DNA of 64,000 nt from Peptostreptococcaceae bacterium (GCA_902363255.1 CABIZO010000003.1:310001-374000); one strand, 5' to 3'; counted from the first letter of the stretch, positions 35,358 to 44,462 are shown. The notes: generated by a model from the sequence alone, not told the origin. Made by a program: numbers and translations.

Positions 35358-35647
35358 CTCCCCTTCTTTTTTATACTCCATAAAATCTATTTATAATTAA
35401 TTTTATCACCTCTTTGATAGTTAGATTTTAACCATTATATATTTAATAAAATTATTATTACTTTAAAAAATCTTTTCCTATCTCATTTATTTTCTTTTTA
35501 TACTTTTTATGTTAAAATAGTTATTATATTTTGATAATCTTGAATATAAATTTTAATAGATATTTTGTTAATAATATAAATATAATATTTGTTTCAAGTA
35601 TCAAAGATAAATAGATTAAATTCTATTAAGGAAACAGGAGGATTAAA

Positions 35648-36103
35648 ATGAGCATAAGACAGAAATTCGCCGAATCATTTGCAAGATCTAAAACAATGAG
35701 CGGCCCAGAAAAAAGAGCCAACGAAATAATGGGGAAAATCCTTTTAAAAAAAGCTATACTTCCAATAGTTGCTATGATTCTTGTTATCATAGTATTTGCT
35801 GCAATGAGACTTAATGGTTGGTATGCTTTTGCAATAAACATAGCAATAGCTGTTGGTACTTTCTTCTATATGAGAAATGAAAGTAAAAAATACCAAACAT
35901 TTAAACCTTATGTTGGTAACCTAATAAAAGTTGAGAAAAAAGGTAAAAAGGAATATGTTGCAATTATAAAACAAGGTAAAATGCCTGTTAAATTACAAAT
36001 AGCTTATGGTGGAGAAGATTTAGAGAATATCAAAAAAAATCAACTTGTACAAATAAGCTACAATCCAGATTACAAGATAGCTATATTAGTTACAAAGCAA
36101 TAA
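35648..36103 (+). CDS. Membrane protein, unknown
   Basis: 151 residues: basic N-terminus (IRQKFAESFARSKTMSGPEKR), two closely spaced membrane helices (about 36-52 and 57-75), then a ~75-residue Lys-rich soluble domain of alternating beta pattern (GNLIKVEKKGKKEYVAIIKQ, QLVQISYNPDYKIAILV). Strong CAGGAGG ribosome site. No family recognised. Confidence 0.75.
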   Translation: MSIRQKFAESFARSKTMSGPEKRANEIMGKILLKKAILPIVAMILVIIVFAAMRLNGWYAFAINIAIAVGTFFYMRNESKKYQTFKPYVGNLIKVEKKGKKEYVAIIKQGKMPVKLQIAYGGEDLENIKKNQLVQISYNPDYKIAILVTKQ

Positions 36104-36120
36104 TCTTAATTAATACATAT

Positions 36121-36156
36121 AAAAAACTTCTACTAAAATAAGTAGAAGTTTTTTAT
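36121..36156. terminator. Bidirectional intrinsic terminator
   Basis: AAAAAACTTCTACT pairs with AGTAGAAGTTTTTT between convergent genes. Confidence 0.88.
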
Positions 36157-36162
36157 TATTAT

Positions 36163-36423
36163 CTACTCTTTATTAAGTACATAATCTCTATAAATTTTAA
36201 GTGCCTTCGCTAGTTGGTCTGGACAAGATGTATTTTTATTTCTGCAAGGTATATATTCAAGTTCATCAATTATTTCGTCAATATGTCTTCCCTCCACAAA
36301 ATGTTTTAAAGCAATTAATGATCCATCACATCCTCCTTCAAATACTACATCTAACAGTACATCATCTTCTATATTTAATAAAATAGATTTTGCACAAACG
36401 CCATGAGTATAATATCTATACAT
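36163..36423 (-). CDS. TSCPD domain protein (TIGR03905 type)
   Basis: 86 residues from ATG 36423; an ATG five codons earlier overlaps the GGGGGTG site. The name-giving TSCPDQLAKAL motif is near residue 66, with further cysteines in VCAKS, GGCDGS and IPCRNK. The domain resembles the C-terminal tail of vitamin-B12-dependent ribonucleotide reductase and likely binds metal or a redox partner. Stand-alone members are common in Clostridia and uncharacterised. Confidence 0.85.
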   Translation of the reverse strand: MYRYYTHGVCAKSILLNIEDDVLLDVVFEGGCDGSLIALKHFVEGRHIDEIIDELEYIPCRNKNTSCPDQLAKALKIYRDYVLNKE

Positions 36424-36568
36424 TTTCTTCACCCCCATAATAATTTATGATAAAAAAAATGTTATAATGATATTGTGATTATTTACCTTAATATAATTTA
36501 GTGTTTAAGAAGTAAAATCTAGGTAAATAGTAATACTAAAATACTACTTATACGAAAGGAGTATAATT

Positions 36569-36985
36569 TTGAAAAAAGAGTACCTTTTTGAAATGGGTTT
36601 TAGAGGACTAACTCTTATCTTTTGGCCCATAATAATATATAAATGGATTTTTATTCCTAATTATTATATGGAGAGAAATTCATTTTTAATCTTTAGCACT
36701 TTGGCAATAATATACATAATAAATATTGGTATTTTACAAATAAAATATAAATTTTTAGATAATATAGTAATATACTATAGAATTTCCACATTAATGTCTT
36801 TTATATTAACATTAGCCTCCTTCTTGCTATATCCTACAAATATAACATTAATGTTGTTGAAATTATTATCAATTTTTATCTACTTCTATATTTCTTTCAA
36901 AAACGTTTATACTTATAAAATAGATGAAGGTGTAGTAGGTATGATTAGTGCAGTATTATTATTAGTAATAAGTATATGTTATTAA
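36569..36985 (+). CDS. Four-helix membrane protein, unknown
   Basis: 138 residues starting at TTG, seven bases after AAAGGAG. Four to five hydrophobic segments with very short loops and Tyr/Ile richness; no motif recognised. Confidence 0.65.
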   Translation: MKKEYLFEMGFRGLTLIFWPIIIYKWIFIPNYYMERNSFLIFSTLAIIYIINIGILQIKYKFLDNIVIYYRISTLMSFILTLASFLLYPTNITLMLLKLLSIFIYFYISFKNVYTYKIDEGVVGMISAVLLLVISICY

Positions 36986-37094
36986 TTACCATATTTTTGT
37001 AATAGGAAATATTAGACATAGTATATATTTTTTGGTATCATTTATACTGAAAGTTATAATAAAATCTTAAGGGTGCAAAGGAGTAACTAACAAT

Positions 37095-37853
37095 ATGGAA
37101 AAGAAAATATTAGCTAAAGTTGGAGAAAAAGAAATATCTAACTTAGACATTCAAAGTGCAATTCAAGGACTTGATCCTTTTCAAGCACAACAATTCCAAA
37201 CTGAAGAAGGTCAAAAATATGTATTAGAAGATTTAATAAATCAAGAATTATTATACATGTATGCTAAAGATAACAAAATAGACCAAGATGAAGACTTCAG
37301 AAACGAAATGAAGAGAGTTGAAGAAAATGTATTAAAACAATACGTTATCAACAAAATATTAACTAGCGTTCAATTAACTGAAGAAGAAAAACAAGCTTTT
37401 TTTGAAGCTCAAAAACAAAATTTCTCTAAACCAGAAACTGCTTCAGCTAAACATATATTAGTTGATACTGAAGAAAAAGCAACTGATATATTAGGTAAAA
37501 TAAATGCTGGCGAAGTATCATTTGAAGATGCTGCTAAAGAACATTCTACTTGTCCTTCTAAAGATGCTGGTGGAGATTTAGGATCTTTCGGAAGAGGACA
37601 AATGGTTCCAGAATTTGAAGATGCTGTATTCAATATGAATAAAGGTGAAGTAAGCGGACCTGTTAAAACTCAATTTGGATATCACTTAATCAAATTAGAA
37701 GATAAAAAAGAAAGTGCTCTACCTACATATGATGAAGTTTCTGAAGAAGTAGGAAAAACTTTATTATATCAAAAACAAGGTGAAGTTTACCAACAAAAAC
37801 TAAACGAGGTTAAATCTAAATACCCTAATGCAGTCGAATATATGAACAAATAA
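37095..37853 (+). CDS. Parvulin-type peptidyl-prolyl isomerase, apparently cytoplasmic
   Basis: 252 residues. N-terminal SurA-like helical part (VGEKEISNLDIQSAIQGLD, LEDLINQELLYMYAKDN), a central parvulin domain (about 117-205: SAKHILVDTEEKATDIL, FEDAAKEHSTCPSKDAGGDL, GRGQMVPEFEDAVF, VKTQFGYHLIKL) and a helical tail. Unlike PrsA it lacks a signal peptide or lipobox, so it should work inside the cell as a foldase. GCAAAGGAG upstream; codon use is strongly biased to AAA/GAA, suggesting good expression. Confidence 0.93.
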   Translation: MEKKILAKVGEKEISNLDIQSAIQGLDPFQAQQFQTEEGQKYVLEDLINQELLYMYAKDNKIDQDEDFRNEMKRVEENVLKQYVINKILTSVQLTEEEKQAFFEAQKQNFSKPETASAKHILVDTEEKATDILGKINAGEVSFEDAAKEHSTCPSKDAGGDLGSFGRGQMVPEFEDAVFNMNKGEVSGPVKTQFGYHLIKLEDKKESALPTYDEVSEEVGKTLLYQKQGEVYQQKLNEVKSKYPNAVEYMNK

Positions 37854-37857
37854 ATAA

Positions 37858-37896
37858 AAAAACAGCTCTTAAATAATTTAAGAGCTGTTTTTTATT
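37858..37896. terminator. Bidirectional intrinsic terminator
   Basis: AAAAAACAGCTCTTAAAT pairs with ATTTAAGAGCTGTTTTTT between the convergent parvulin and Lrp/AsnC genes. Confidence 0.92.
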
Positions 37897-38377
37897 ATAT
37901 AAATATTCCATTACTTTTATACTTTCTAGTTATTAAATTAAAATTAACTTCTGTAACCCCTTTAATCTTATATACTTCTTCAAAAATAAAATTGTTAAGC
38001 TCTTCAAAATCTTTCACATATCCGTGAACATATAGTTCATTTTTACCTGTAGTAGCATATACGGATTCTATTTGCGGATGTTTGCAAAGTTCATTTGCAA
38101 CATAATCTACTTCACTTGGTGTTGCAGCTATTTGTAAAAATACAGCTGTATTAAGCCCTACTTTAGGTGAATTAAGCTGTACTGTAAATTTTTCTATTAT
38201 TCCTTCTTCAGTCATTTTCATGACTCTTTCTCTTACAGCCATACGAGACAGATGTACTTCTCTAGCTATTTCCGCATAAGATATTCTACAATCATTAGCT
38301 AATAGCTTTAATATGTCCATGTCAATCTTATTTAATTTTAAGCCAATTTTATTAAAGTTCAAAGTATCCTCTTTCAT
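37895..38377 (-). CDS. Lrp/AsnC family transcriptional regulator
   Basis: 160 residues. N-terminal AsnC winged helix (DMDILKLLANDCRISYAEIAREVHLSRMAVRERVMKM, quoted in pieces, residues ~18-56) and a C-terminal RAM/AsnC effector domain (VFLQIAATPS, IESVYATTGKNELYVHGYVKD). Such regulators sense amino acids. An N-terminal extension of about 15 residues precedes the helix-turn-helix. Target unknown; the flanking genes give no clear hint. GGGGGG upstream of ATG. Confidence 0.92.
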   Translation of the reverse strand: MKEDTLNFNKIGLKLNKIDMDILKLLANDCRISYAEIAREVHLSRMAVRERVMKMTEEGIIEKFTVQLNSPKVGLNTAVFLQIAATPSEVDYVANELCKHPQIESVYATTGKNELYVHGYVKDFEELNNFIFEEVYKIKGVTEVNFNLITRKYKSNGIFI

Positions 38378-38510
38378 AAAATCAACACCCCCCTTTACAG
38401 TAAATTATATCATCACAAAAAGATAGTGTATACATATTTTTTACCATTTATTGTAAGTTTATGTATAAATTCTGAAAAATGTAAATTACTTTTATAATAT
38501 TTTACATATA

Positions 38511-38547
38511 AAAAAATAGATAAACTATTTTCAAGTTTATCTATTTC
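38511..38547 (-). terminator. Intrinsic terminator of the CBS gene
   Basis: AAATAGATAAAC pairs with GTTTATCTATTT; T-run on the minus strand. Confidence 0.8.
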
Positions 38548-38585
38548 CTGTAAAATCAATTTTTTATCATTAATTATCGAAATAT

Positions 38586-39011
38586 CTATATTTTTACACT
38601 TTTATGTATCTTATCATAACAATATTCAATAATCTCTTTTCTTTTAATCATTCCAATAAAAGTTTTATGGTCATCAATAACTGGTACAAAGTTTTGATTT
38701 CTTGCCTTTGATATTAAATCCTCAATATTTGCCTCAACGGATACTGGTGTATTATCTTTTCTTCTTTTTATAGTACTAATTGGCATATCTTCCAAAGCCT
38801 TAAAATCTAATGTTTTTTCTTGAAAATTATCTTTTAATGTCCATAATAAGTCGCCTTCTGTTATAGTTCCTACATATTTTCCATCTCGAGTCAATATAGG
38901 TATAGATGAATATTTATGATACTCCATCTTTTCTAGAGTTTGTCTCAATGTATAGTCTTCATAAATATAAGCCACTTCACTTTTTGGTGTTAAGAAAAAT
39001 AAAATATTCAT
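38586..39011 (-). CDS. CBS-domain pair protein
   Basis: 141 residues from ATG 39011; another ATG two codons earlier (39017) is possible, as GGAGG lies 4 and 10 bases from the two. Two CBS motifs: TLRQTLEKMEYHKYSSIPIL...GTITEGDLLW (about 20-60) and PVSVEANIEDLISKARNQNF...GMIKRKEIIEY (about 88-130). Stand-alone CBS pairs bind adenine nucleotides such as AMP, ATP or c-di-AMP. Partner unknown. Confidence 0.88.
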   Translation of the reverse strand: MNILFFLTPKSEVAYIYEDYTLRQTLEKMEYHKYSSIPILTRDGKYVGTITEGDLLWTLKDNFQEKTLDFKALEDMPISTIKRRKDNTPVSVEANIEDLISKARNQNFVPVIDDHKTFIGMIKRKEIIEYCYDKIHKSVKI

Positions 39012-39162
39012 TAACATTACACCTCCAAAATTAACTAGCTAATTTAAAAAAGGATTTCCCTCATTATTAATTTTATCATATTTACATCATAATTCAAATT
39101 TATATTTTTAAATTCTTTTAAAAGGGTATAAATAAAGTATTAACTTTTTTAGGAGGACTAAA

Positions 39163-39924
39163 ATGAATTATCAGTTAGAATTAAGACGTTATTTAAATAA
39201 AATATATGATGAAAAAATTTATAAAATACTAGTAAAAGAAGATTTTTCTAAATTAAAAAAAATGAATTTAAATGAGATTAAATCTTTAATACGCTCACAA
39301 GAAATTTATTTAGGCAGCGATTTAGATGAGTATATTATCAATTTAATACCTGATGGATTTGAAGGTTATCTTTTAAGAGAAGCTATTTCAAAAAATCATA
39401 ATCTTATTTACCCTTTACTTTATAACCAAAATGGTGAGCCGTTAAAAAACCACACTCATAGTAAATTTGCTACAGTACTATGGTTAGATTTTACTAATAA
39501 AACCTTTATAAAAGATTTAAATAACCTATTTAGTAATATTGATTTTTACAATTATGTGCATGAGAATTTAGATTCAATATACATGAAATTAATTGATAAA
39601 ATTAAAATATTTAAAAATGAAAGTATTATTACAATACCTTATAAAGAAAATAATTTAGTGCATACTGTAAAAGAAATGATTCTAAATAATAAATTAGATT
39701 TTTCTTATGCTTTATCTTTTGTTGATATAAATAAATTAAGAGAAGAAATGGAAAATCTATCCATAGATTTATCTTTCTATGATGAATATGATAAATTAGA
39801 AGATGATTTAGAAGAATGTTTAAATAAGTTTTTCAAATACAATGAACAAGAATTATATGACTTATTAATAAATAAAGAAGGCTTTACTTTAGTAAATAAT
39901 AATAAATTAGTTAAAATAGTTTAG
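39163..39924 (+). CDS. Hypothetical protein
   Basis: 253 residues, soluble and acidic, mostly helical by composition (LELRRYLNKIYDEKIYKIL, LEDDLEECLNKFFKYNEQEL). No motif or family recognised. Strong TAGGAGG ribosome site and own terminator support it as a real gene. Confidence 0.75.
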   Translation: MNYQLELRRYLNKIYDEKIYKILVKEDFSKLKKMNLNEIKSLIRSQEIYLGSDLDEYIINLIPDGFEGYLLREAISKNHNLIYPLLYNQNGEPLKNHTHSKFATVLWLDFTNKTFIKDLNNLFSNIDFYNYVHENLDSIYMKLIDKIKIFKNESIITIPYKENNLVHTVKEMILNNKLDFSYALSFVDINKLREEMENLSIDLSFYDEYDKLEDDLEECLNKFFKYNEQELYDLLINKEGFTLVNNNKLVKIV

Positions 39925-39929
39925 TTCAT

Positions 39930-39960
39930 AAAAAAAAGCCACTTTGATAAGTGGCTTTTC
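39930..39960 (+). terminator. Intrinsic terminator
   Basis: AAAAGCCACTT-TGAT-AAGTGGCTTTT. Confidence 0.88.
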
Positions 39961-40026
39961 TTTCACATATGACTAGATATTACTAATATTTCGTTACTAA
40001 TTAATACTAATATATATGAATTTTAA

Positions 40027-40227
40027 TTATATTCTTACTACGTTAGCAGCTTGAGGACCTTTTGCACCTTCAACTACGTCGAATTCTACATTTTGTCCTT
40101 CTTCTAATGATTTGTATCCTTCACCTTGTATAGCTGAGAAATGTACGAAAACATCTCCTTCACCTTCTACAGATATGAATCCAAATCCTTTTTCGTTGTT
40201 AAACCATTTTACTACACCAGTTTTCAT
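40027..40227 (-). CDS. Cold shock protein (CspA family), copy 2
   Basis: 66 residues with RNP1 (KGFGFISV) and RNP2 (VFVHFSAI) intact; differs from copy 1 at about a dozen positions and ends GPQAANVVRI. RNA chaperone acting in the cytoplasm. A TTGACA-17-TAAAGT promoter lies 63-91 bases upstream, giving a 5' leader of about 60 bases. AGGAGG ribosome site. Confidence 0.95.
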   Translation of the reverse strand: MKTGVVKWFNNEKGFGFISVEGEGDVFVHFSAIQGEGYKSLEEGQNVEFDVVEGAKGPQAANVVRI

Positions 40228-40289
40228 TTAATTAAATCCTCCTAAAAACACACTTTAATTTAGCTGCTTAAAATTGCAACTTTAACCTA

Positions 40290-40318
40290 ACTTTAACATA
40301 TATACATAGTTTTGTCAA
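40290..40318 (-). promoter_or_regulatory. Probable vegetative promoter of csp copy 2
   Basis: On the minus strand TTGACA (40318-40313), 17-base spacer, TAAAGT (40295-40290). Confidence 0.65.
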
Positions 40319-40373
40319 ACTTATTTGTTTATATACTATATTTATAATTTTTTTATTATATAATTTTTTTTAT

Positions 40374-41528
40374 TCAGTAGTTTACCTTAATTAAATGAAA
40401 TTTAATGGCTTTATCACTCCATCCTAAATCCCATGGAACTAGTAATCTATCCGTGTTATGACATGTTACTAAAGGATATCCTTTTGAGTCAAATCCTGTC
40501 ACTGTAGATACGTGAGTTATTCTTCCCTTTTTCTCATATCCAACAAAATCCCCAGGTCTTAAATTGTAAGCTTCTCTATATACCTCTTCATAGCTTCCTT
40601 TTGAGATATAGCTTCCTCGTCCACTATTTATTATATAGTTTTTAAATCCCTGAGCATTTACCCAAGCTTTCGTGGCGCTACCATTTTCATAATTCCAAAT
40701 AGCATTTTTCTTAAATTTACCACTTTCATACATTATTTGTGATGCAAAATTTGCACAATCACCGCCATCACAATTAAAATCTCGATATTTTGTATTAAAC
40801 TTTAATCCAAATTCTTCATCCGCTGCAGCTCCACAATATCTATGGGCATATTCTATAGCTTTTTCTTGTTCTTGAGTTAGCTGAGGGTGAATTTCTTCAT
40901 GATTTATGATGTAGTTTTTTATATCCTCAGATTTAATATTTTCCAAGTTTAGAGAGTCTGCAAAAGGATCTGTATACCATTCTTTTGTAATTATATAGCC
41001 TCCCTCTTCTATTCTTACATGAAGGTAATGATAAGTACCTATTCTGAACATATTTATTTTATCAGGCTCATTTTCATATGAATATTTATATTCTGTAGAT
41101 ACATCACAAATAATACCATATAAATCCTTTTCTCTCTCCCTCATTTTTTTTATTTTAACTTTTGTTTTTATATCGTTAAAATTTACACCTTGCTTACTGG
41201 ACCAATTTTCTAAATACTTCATTTTTTTTACTTCTTGTTCATATGCCCAAAGGCCAAACTTTATATCTGTGTCATAAAGACCTTTTAAAATATCTTCATT
41301 TTTATCTAGTATTGCTTTGTTTCTATAATCAAAAAGATTTTCCAAAAGTACAGAGTATTGTTCACTTATCTCTTTAGGATGTTCATCATTATTTTTATAA
41401 ACTTCTCTTACTAAAGCTTCTTCCTCACTCATCTTATTAGGCTTATAATTAAATATCAAAACAAAAAATAAAACTAATAATGAAGATAATAAAATATAGT
41501 TAATGTACTTATTTTTGTTTACCTTCAA
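40374..41528 (-). CDS. Secreted/anchored amidase-domain protein (Amidase_6)
   Basis: 384 residues. An N-terminal membrane helix (INYILLSSLLVLFFVLIF, ~9-26) anchors or exports it. Residues ~225-380 are the Amidase_6 domain: RYCGAAADEEFGLKF, FNCDGGDCANFASQIM with the presumed catalytic Cys near 254, PGDFVGYEKKGRITHVSTVTGF with the His near 340, and CHNTD. This CHAP/NlpC-like fold acts on peptide or amide bonds of the wall. The middle part (30-220) has no recognised domain. Start overlaps an AGGTG site (GGGAGGTG). Confidence 0.85.
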   Translation of the reverse strand: MKVNKNKYINYILLSSLLVLFFVLIFNYKPNKMSEEEALVREVYKNNDEHPKEISEQYSVLLENLFDYRNKAILDKNEDILKGLYDTDIKFGLWAYEQEVKKMKYLENWSSKQGVNFNDIKTKVKIKKMREREKDLYGIICDVSTEYKYSYENEPDKINMFRIGTYHYLHVRIEEGGYIITKEWYTDPFADSLNLENIKSEDIKNYIINHEEIHPQLTQEQEKAIEYAHRYCGAAADEEFGLKFNTKYRDFNCDGGDCANFASQIMYESGKFKKNAIWNYENGSATKAWVNAQGFKNYIINSGRGSYISKGSYEEVYREAYNLRPGDFVGYEKKGRITHVSTVTGFDSKGYPLVTCHNTDRLLVPWDLGWSDKAIKFHLIKVNY

Positions 41529-41749
41529 GCATTACACCTCCCAATAGAAAGTACTTCTATTTTTAATTTAGTTTTAGTATGTCCAAATAGTTATAAATAA
41601 TTTTAGGATTATTTGCAAATTTATAGATAGAATTGTATTAATACACTTATTATTTTCTAATTAATATTTAAAAGCTTAACATTTTTCTATTTTTTATAGT
41701 AATATAAATTTATATGATAATTTTAATAATTAAAAATGGAGGTTTATAA

Positions 41750-42580
41750 ATGTTAAAAAAAGTAGCTGCCATAAATGATTTATCTGGTATTGGAAAATGT
41801 TCTCTTACTGTGGCAATTCCCATATTATCAGCTTTAAAGGTACAATGCTGTCCATTTCCAACAGCTATTTTATCTAGTCAAACTGGTTTTAGTGAGTATA
41901 CATTCTTAGATTTAACTAAAGAAATGAAAAAATACTCAAAAACTTGGAAAAACTTAAATTTAGAAATAAATACTATATGTAGTGGATTTTTAGGCTCCAT
42001 TGATCAAATAGATATTGTTAGCAATTTTATAAAAGAAAATCCTAATTCATTTGTTATAGTTGACCCTGTTTTAGGTGACGATGGTTTACTTTATCCTATA
42101 TTTAATAAAGAAACTTGCAATAAAATGAAGGATTTAGTTACTCATTCAAATTTAATCACTCCAAATATAACTGAAGCTTGTCTTTTATTAAATAAAGAAT
42201 ATAAAAAAAACTTTACTGAGGAAGAAATTATAAATATTGCAAAAGATTTAAGTAATTTAGGTCCAGAAAAAGTAATTATAACTGGTATAATTATTGATGA
42301 AAATATTTATAATTTATCTTACGATAAAAAAACTGATAAATCTTTTACATACGGACTTAAATACAATCATTGTTCATATAGTGGTACTGGCGACATTTTT
42401 GTTTCAATAATATGTGGACTTATAACTAATGATTATGATTTAGATTTTGCAGTAAAAACAGCATCGGATTTTATATATAAATGTGTTTCTTATACATCTA
42501 AATATGAACATGACAGAAATCAGGGTGTTATGTTTGAAATATTCTTAAATGACTTGACTTCGATTGATAAAAAAATCTAA
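41750..42580 (+). CDS. Pyridoxamine/pyridoxal kinase
   Basis: 276 residues of the ribokinase/PfkB-like PdxK-PdxY group: KKVAAINDLSGIGKCSLTVAIPILSA at the start (two quotes overlap), PTAILSSQTGF near 38, GFLGS near 77, VIVDPVLGDDGLLYP near 100, NLITPNITEACLLL near 130 and the catalytic-Asp motif YSGTGDIFVSIICG near 207. Phosphorylates B6 vitamers to give PLP. A hairpin that may act as its terminator overlaps the next gene's ribosome site. It precedes two PLP-dependent aminotransferases. GGAGG upstream. Confidence 0.92.
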   Translation: MLKKVAAINDLSGIGKCSLTVAIPILSALKVQCCPFPTAILSSQTGFSEYTFLDLTKEMKKYSKTWKNLNLEINTICSGFLGSIDQIDIVSNFIKENPNSFVIVDPVLGDDGLLYPIFNKETCNKMKDLVTHSNLITPNITEACLLLNKEYKKNFTEEEIINIAKDLSNLGPEKVIITGIIIDENIYNLSYDKKTDKSFTYGLKYNHCSYSGTGDIFVSIICGLITNDYDLDFAVKTASDFIYKCVSYTSKYEHDRNQGVMFEIFLNDLTSIDKKI

Positions 42581-42601
42581 ATATTAATGAAATTTTATTC
42601 T

Positions 42602-42656
42602 ATATCCTCCTTTAAGTTTATAAAATATAATATAGGCTTAAAGGAGGATATTTTTA
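42602..42656 (+). promoter_or_regulatory. 15-bp hairpin that buries the YlbF ribosome site (and may terminate pdxK)
   Basis: ATATCCTCCTTTAAG (42602-42616) and CTTAAAGGAGGATAT (42637-42651) are perfect reverse complements with a 20-base AT-rich loop. The right arm contains the entire AAAGGAGG ribosome site of the gene starting at 42656, and five T residues follow the arm. It could work as an intrinsic terminator, as a translational off-switch, or both. Confidence 0.75.
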
Positions 42657-42976
42657 TGGATATAAATCAAAAAGCTAAAGAACTTGCTTATTATATTAAG
42701 GGTACTAAAGAGTTTAAAGCAATGAATAGATATAAAGAGGAGCTAGAAAGAAATAGATCATTAAAAAGACATTTAGATGCATATTTGAATAAGAAAAATC
42801 AAATTTACTCTAGATATAAAATTGATGAAGCAAATAAAAGAGTTTCGAAACTAGATAAAGAATATATTAATTTCTTCAACGATCCTCTTGTAACAAATTA
42901 TATGAATAGCACAAATGAATTTAATTCCATGATGAAAAAAATTTATTCATCAATTGAAAGTGAGCTTTTAAAATAA
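42656..42976 (+). CDS. YlbF/YmcA-like (Com_YlbF) protein
   Basis: 106 residues from ATG 42656, six bases after AAAGGAGGA; a longer frame exists upstream but includes the hairpin. All-helical: INQKAKELAYYIKGTKEFKA, YKEELERNRSLKRHLDAYLN, RVSKLDKEYINFF, LVTNYMNSTNEFN. The pattern (an LA...I..s.EF..y.....L...  N-terminal helix) matches YlbF/YmcA proteins, which in Bacillus form the RicAFT complex promoting RNA maturation by RNase Y. Partners not in this window. Confidence 0.78.
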   Translation: MDINQKAKELAYYIKGTKEFKAMNRYKEELERNRSLKRHLDAYLNKKNQIYSRYKIDEANKRVSKLDKEYINFFNDPLVTNYMNSTNEFNSMMKKIYSSIESELLK

Positions 42977-42995
42977 ATTATATTTCTAACATATA

Positions 42996-43027
42996 AAACT
43001 TCCATATGAAAGTATGGAAGTTTTAAT
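42996..43027 (+). terminator. Intrinsic terminator
   Basis: AAAACTTCCATA-TGAAAG-TATGGAAGTTTT after the YlbF-type gene. Confidence 0.9.
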
Positions 43028-43033
43028 ATTTTA

Positions 43034-43063
43034 TTGACTTTCATAAAACTAAAGAATTATGAT
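43034..43063 (+). promoter_or_regulatory. Probable vegetative promoter
   Basis: TTGACT (43034-43039), 18-base spacer, TATGAT (43058-43063), 53 bases before the class III aminotransferase start. Confidence 0.6.
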
Positions 43064-43115
43064 TTATATAAAAAGCTATCTTTATATATTATTAAATTGT
43101 TAGGAGTAAAATATA

Positions 43116-44438
43116 ATGAACCTTACTAATAAAAATCTTTGTGAAAGAGAGAAAAAAGTTTTATCAAGTATTCAAAAACTACCTTATTGCCCCATAGCAA
43201 TAAAAAGCGGACAAGGCTCCTTACTTTATGACTATGACGGAAATGAATATATTGACTTTCTATCAAGTGCATCATCTGCAAATATTGGTCATGGTAATGA
43301 AGAAATCATCAAAGCTGTAAAAAATCAAATGGAGAAAATTATACAATATACTATTGCTTATTTTACAACTGAATCCCCTATACTTCTCGCAGAAAAAATA
43401 ATCGATTTATCTCCTGGAGATAATGATAAAAAAGTTCTTTATAGTACTACTGGTTCAGAGTCTATCGATGCAGCTATAAAATTATCAAAAGCTTACACTG
43501 GTAGAAATAAAATTATATCCTTCAAGGGAGCTTATCATGGAAGTACTTATGGTTCGCTTTCTATTTCAGCCATAAGTTTAAATATGAGAAAGAAAATAGG
43601 TTCTATTTTACCTGATGTTTATCACTTTAACTATCCTATTTGTTTTAAATGCCCTTATGGAAAAAGTGAATCTGAATGTGAATTACAATGTTTAGAAGAA
43701 ATAAAAAATGCTTTTAAAGTTTACCTTCCATCAGATGAGGTTGCCGCCATATTCTTCGAACCTATTGCTGGTGATTCCGGCATTATAGTTCCACCCAAAA
43801 AATATGTGGAAAACTTATATAAATTATGTAAAGAAAATAATATATTATTTGTGGTTGATGAAATTCAACAAAGCTTAGGTAGATGTGGCTATTGGTTTTC
43901 TATAGATTATTTTAATGTTGAGCCTGACTTAATTGTTATGGGAAAATCCTTAGGCGGAGGTTTTCCACTTGGCCTAGTAATCGGTAAAAGCGATATTATG
44001 GAATGTTTAAAAGCTCCTGCTCATGCTTTTACACTTTCCGGAAATACCACTGTCTGTGTAGCTGCTTTAAAAATGATAGAAATACTTGAAAGAGATAATA
44101 TAATTGAACAAGCTAAAGAAAAAGGAGCTTACTTAATTAGTAAATTAAATCTATTGAAAGATAAATATCCAAATATAATAAAAGATATACGTGGTTTAGG
44201 GTTGTCAATTGGCGTTGACTTACCTGACAGATCATCTACCAAAAAGATATGTTATCAATGCATTAAAAATGGTTTACTACTTATATCCTTAGGTGAAAAT
44301 ACTCTTAGAATTCAGCCACCTTTAGTTATTACACAAGATCAAATAGATAAGGCTCTTAAAATACTAGAAAACTCTATCAAAGATTTTATTAATGAAAAAA
44401 TCAGCGATGATGCTTATACGTTTATAAACGGTTGGTAA
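43116..44438 (+). CDS. Class III aminotransferase (GabT-like)
   Basis: 440 residues. Motifs in order: LLYDYDGNEYIDFLSSASSANIGHG near 34, YSTTGSESIDAAIKLSKAYTGR near 108, KGAYHGSTYGSLSIS near 138, AAIFFEPIAGDSGI near 210, LFVVDEIQQSLGR near 247, and the PLP lysine in LIVMGKSLGGGFPLG near 275. Family members transfer the omega-amino group of GABA, ornithine, diaminobutyrate and others; which one cannot be read here. First gene of a probable two-gene operon with the HisC-like enzyme 24 bases downstream. Confidence 0.9.
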   Translation: MNLTNKNLCEREKKVLSSIQKLPYCPIAIKSGQGSLLYDYDGNEYIDFLSSASSANIGHGNEEIIKAVKNQMEKIIQYTIAYFTTESPILLAEKIIDLSPGDNDKKVLYSTTGSESIDAAIKLSKAYTGRNKIISFKGAYHGSTYGSLSISAISLNMRKKIGSILPDVYHFNYPICFKCPYGKSESECELQCLEEIKNAFKVYLPSDEVAAIFFEPIAGDSGIIVPPKKYVENLYKLCKENNILFVVDEIQQSLGRCGYWFSIDYFNVEPDLIVMGKSLGGGFPLGLVIGKSDIMECLKAPAHAFTLSGNTTVCVAALKMIEILERDNIIEQAKEKGAYLISKLNLLKDKYPNIIKDIRGLGLSIGVDLPDRSSTKKICYQCIKNGLLLISLGENTLRIQPPLVITQDQIDKALKILENSIKDFINEKISDDAYTFINGW

Positions 44439-44462
44439 ATATAATAAAAAGGAGGTTAATTT

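Larger units (their letters stand above)
35013..35647. other. 635-base region with two possible short genes and a hairpin
   Basis: Lacks any long frame. The minus strand carries two short frames with ribosome sites (35132-35224 and 35286-35357), described separately. GATGATGATGAAAAA/TTTTTCATCATCATC at 35328-35357 is a perfect 15-base palindrome overlapping the second frame. The right end (35380-35640) is AT-rich promoter-like sequence for the next gene. Confidence 0.5.
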
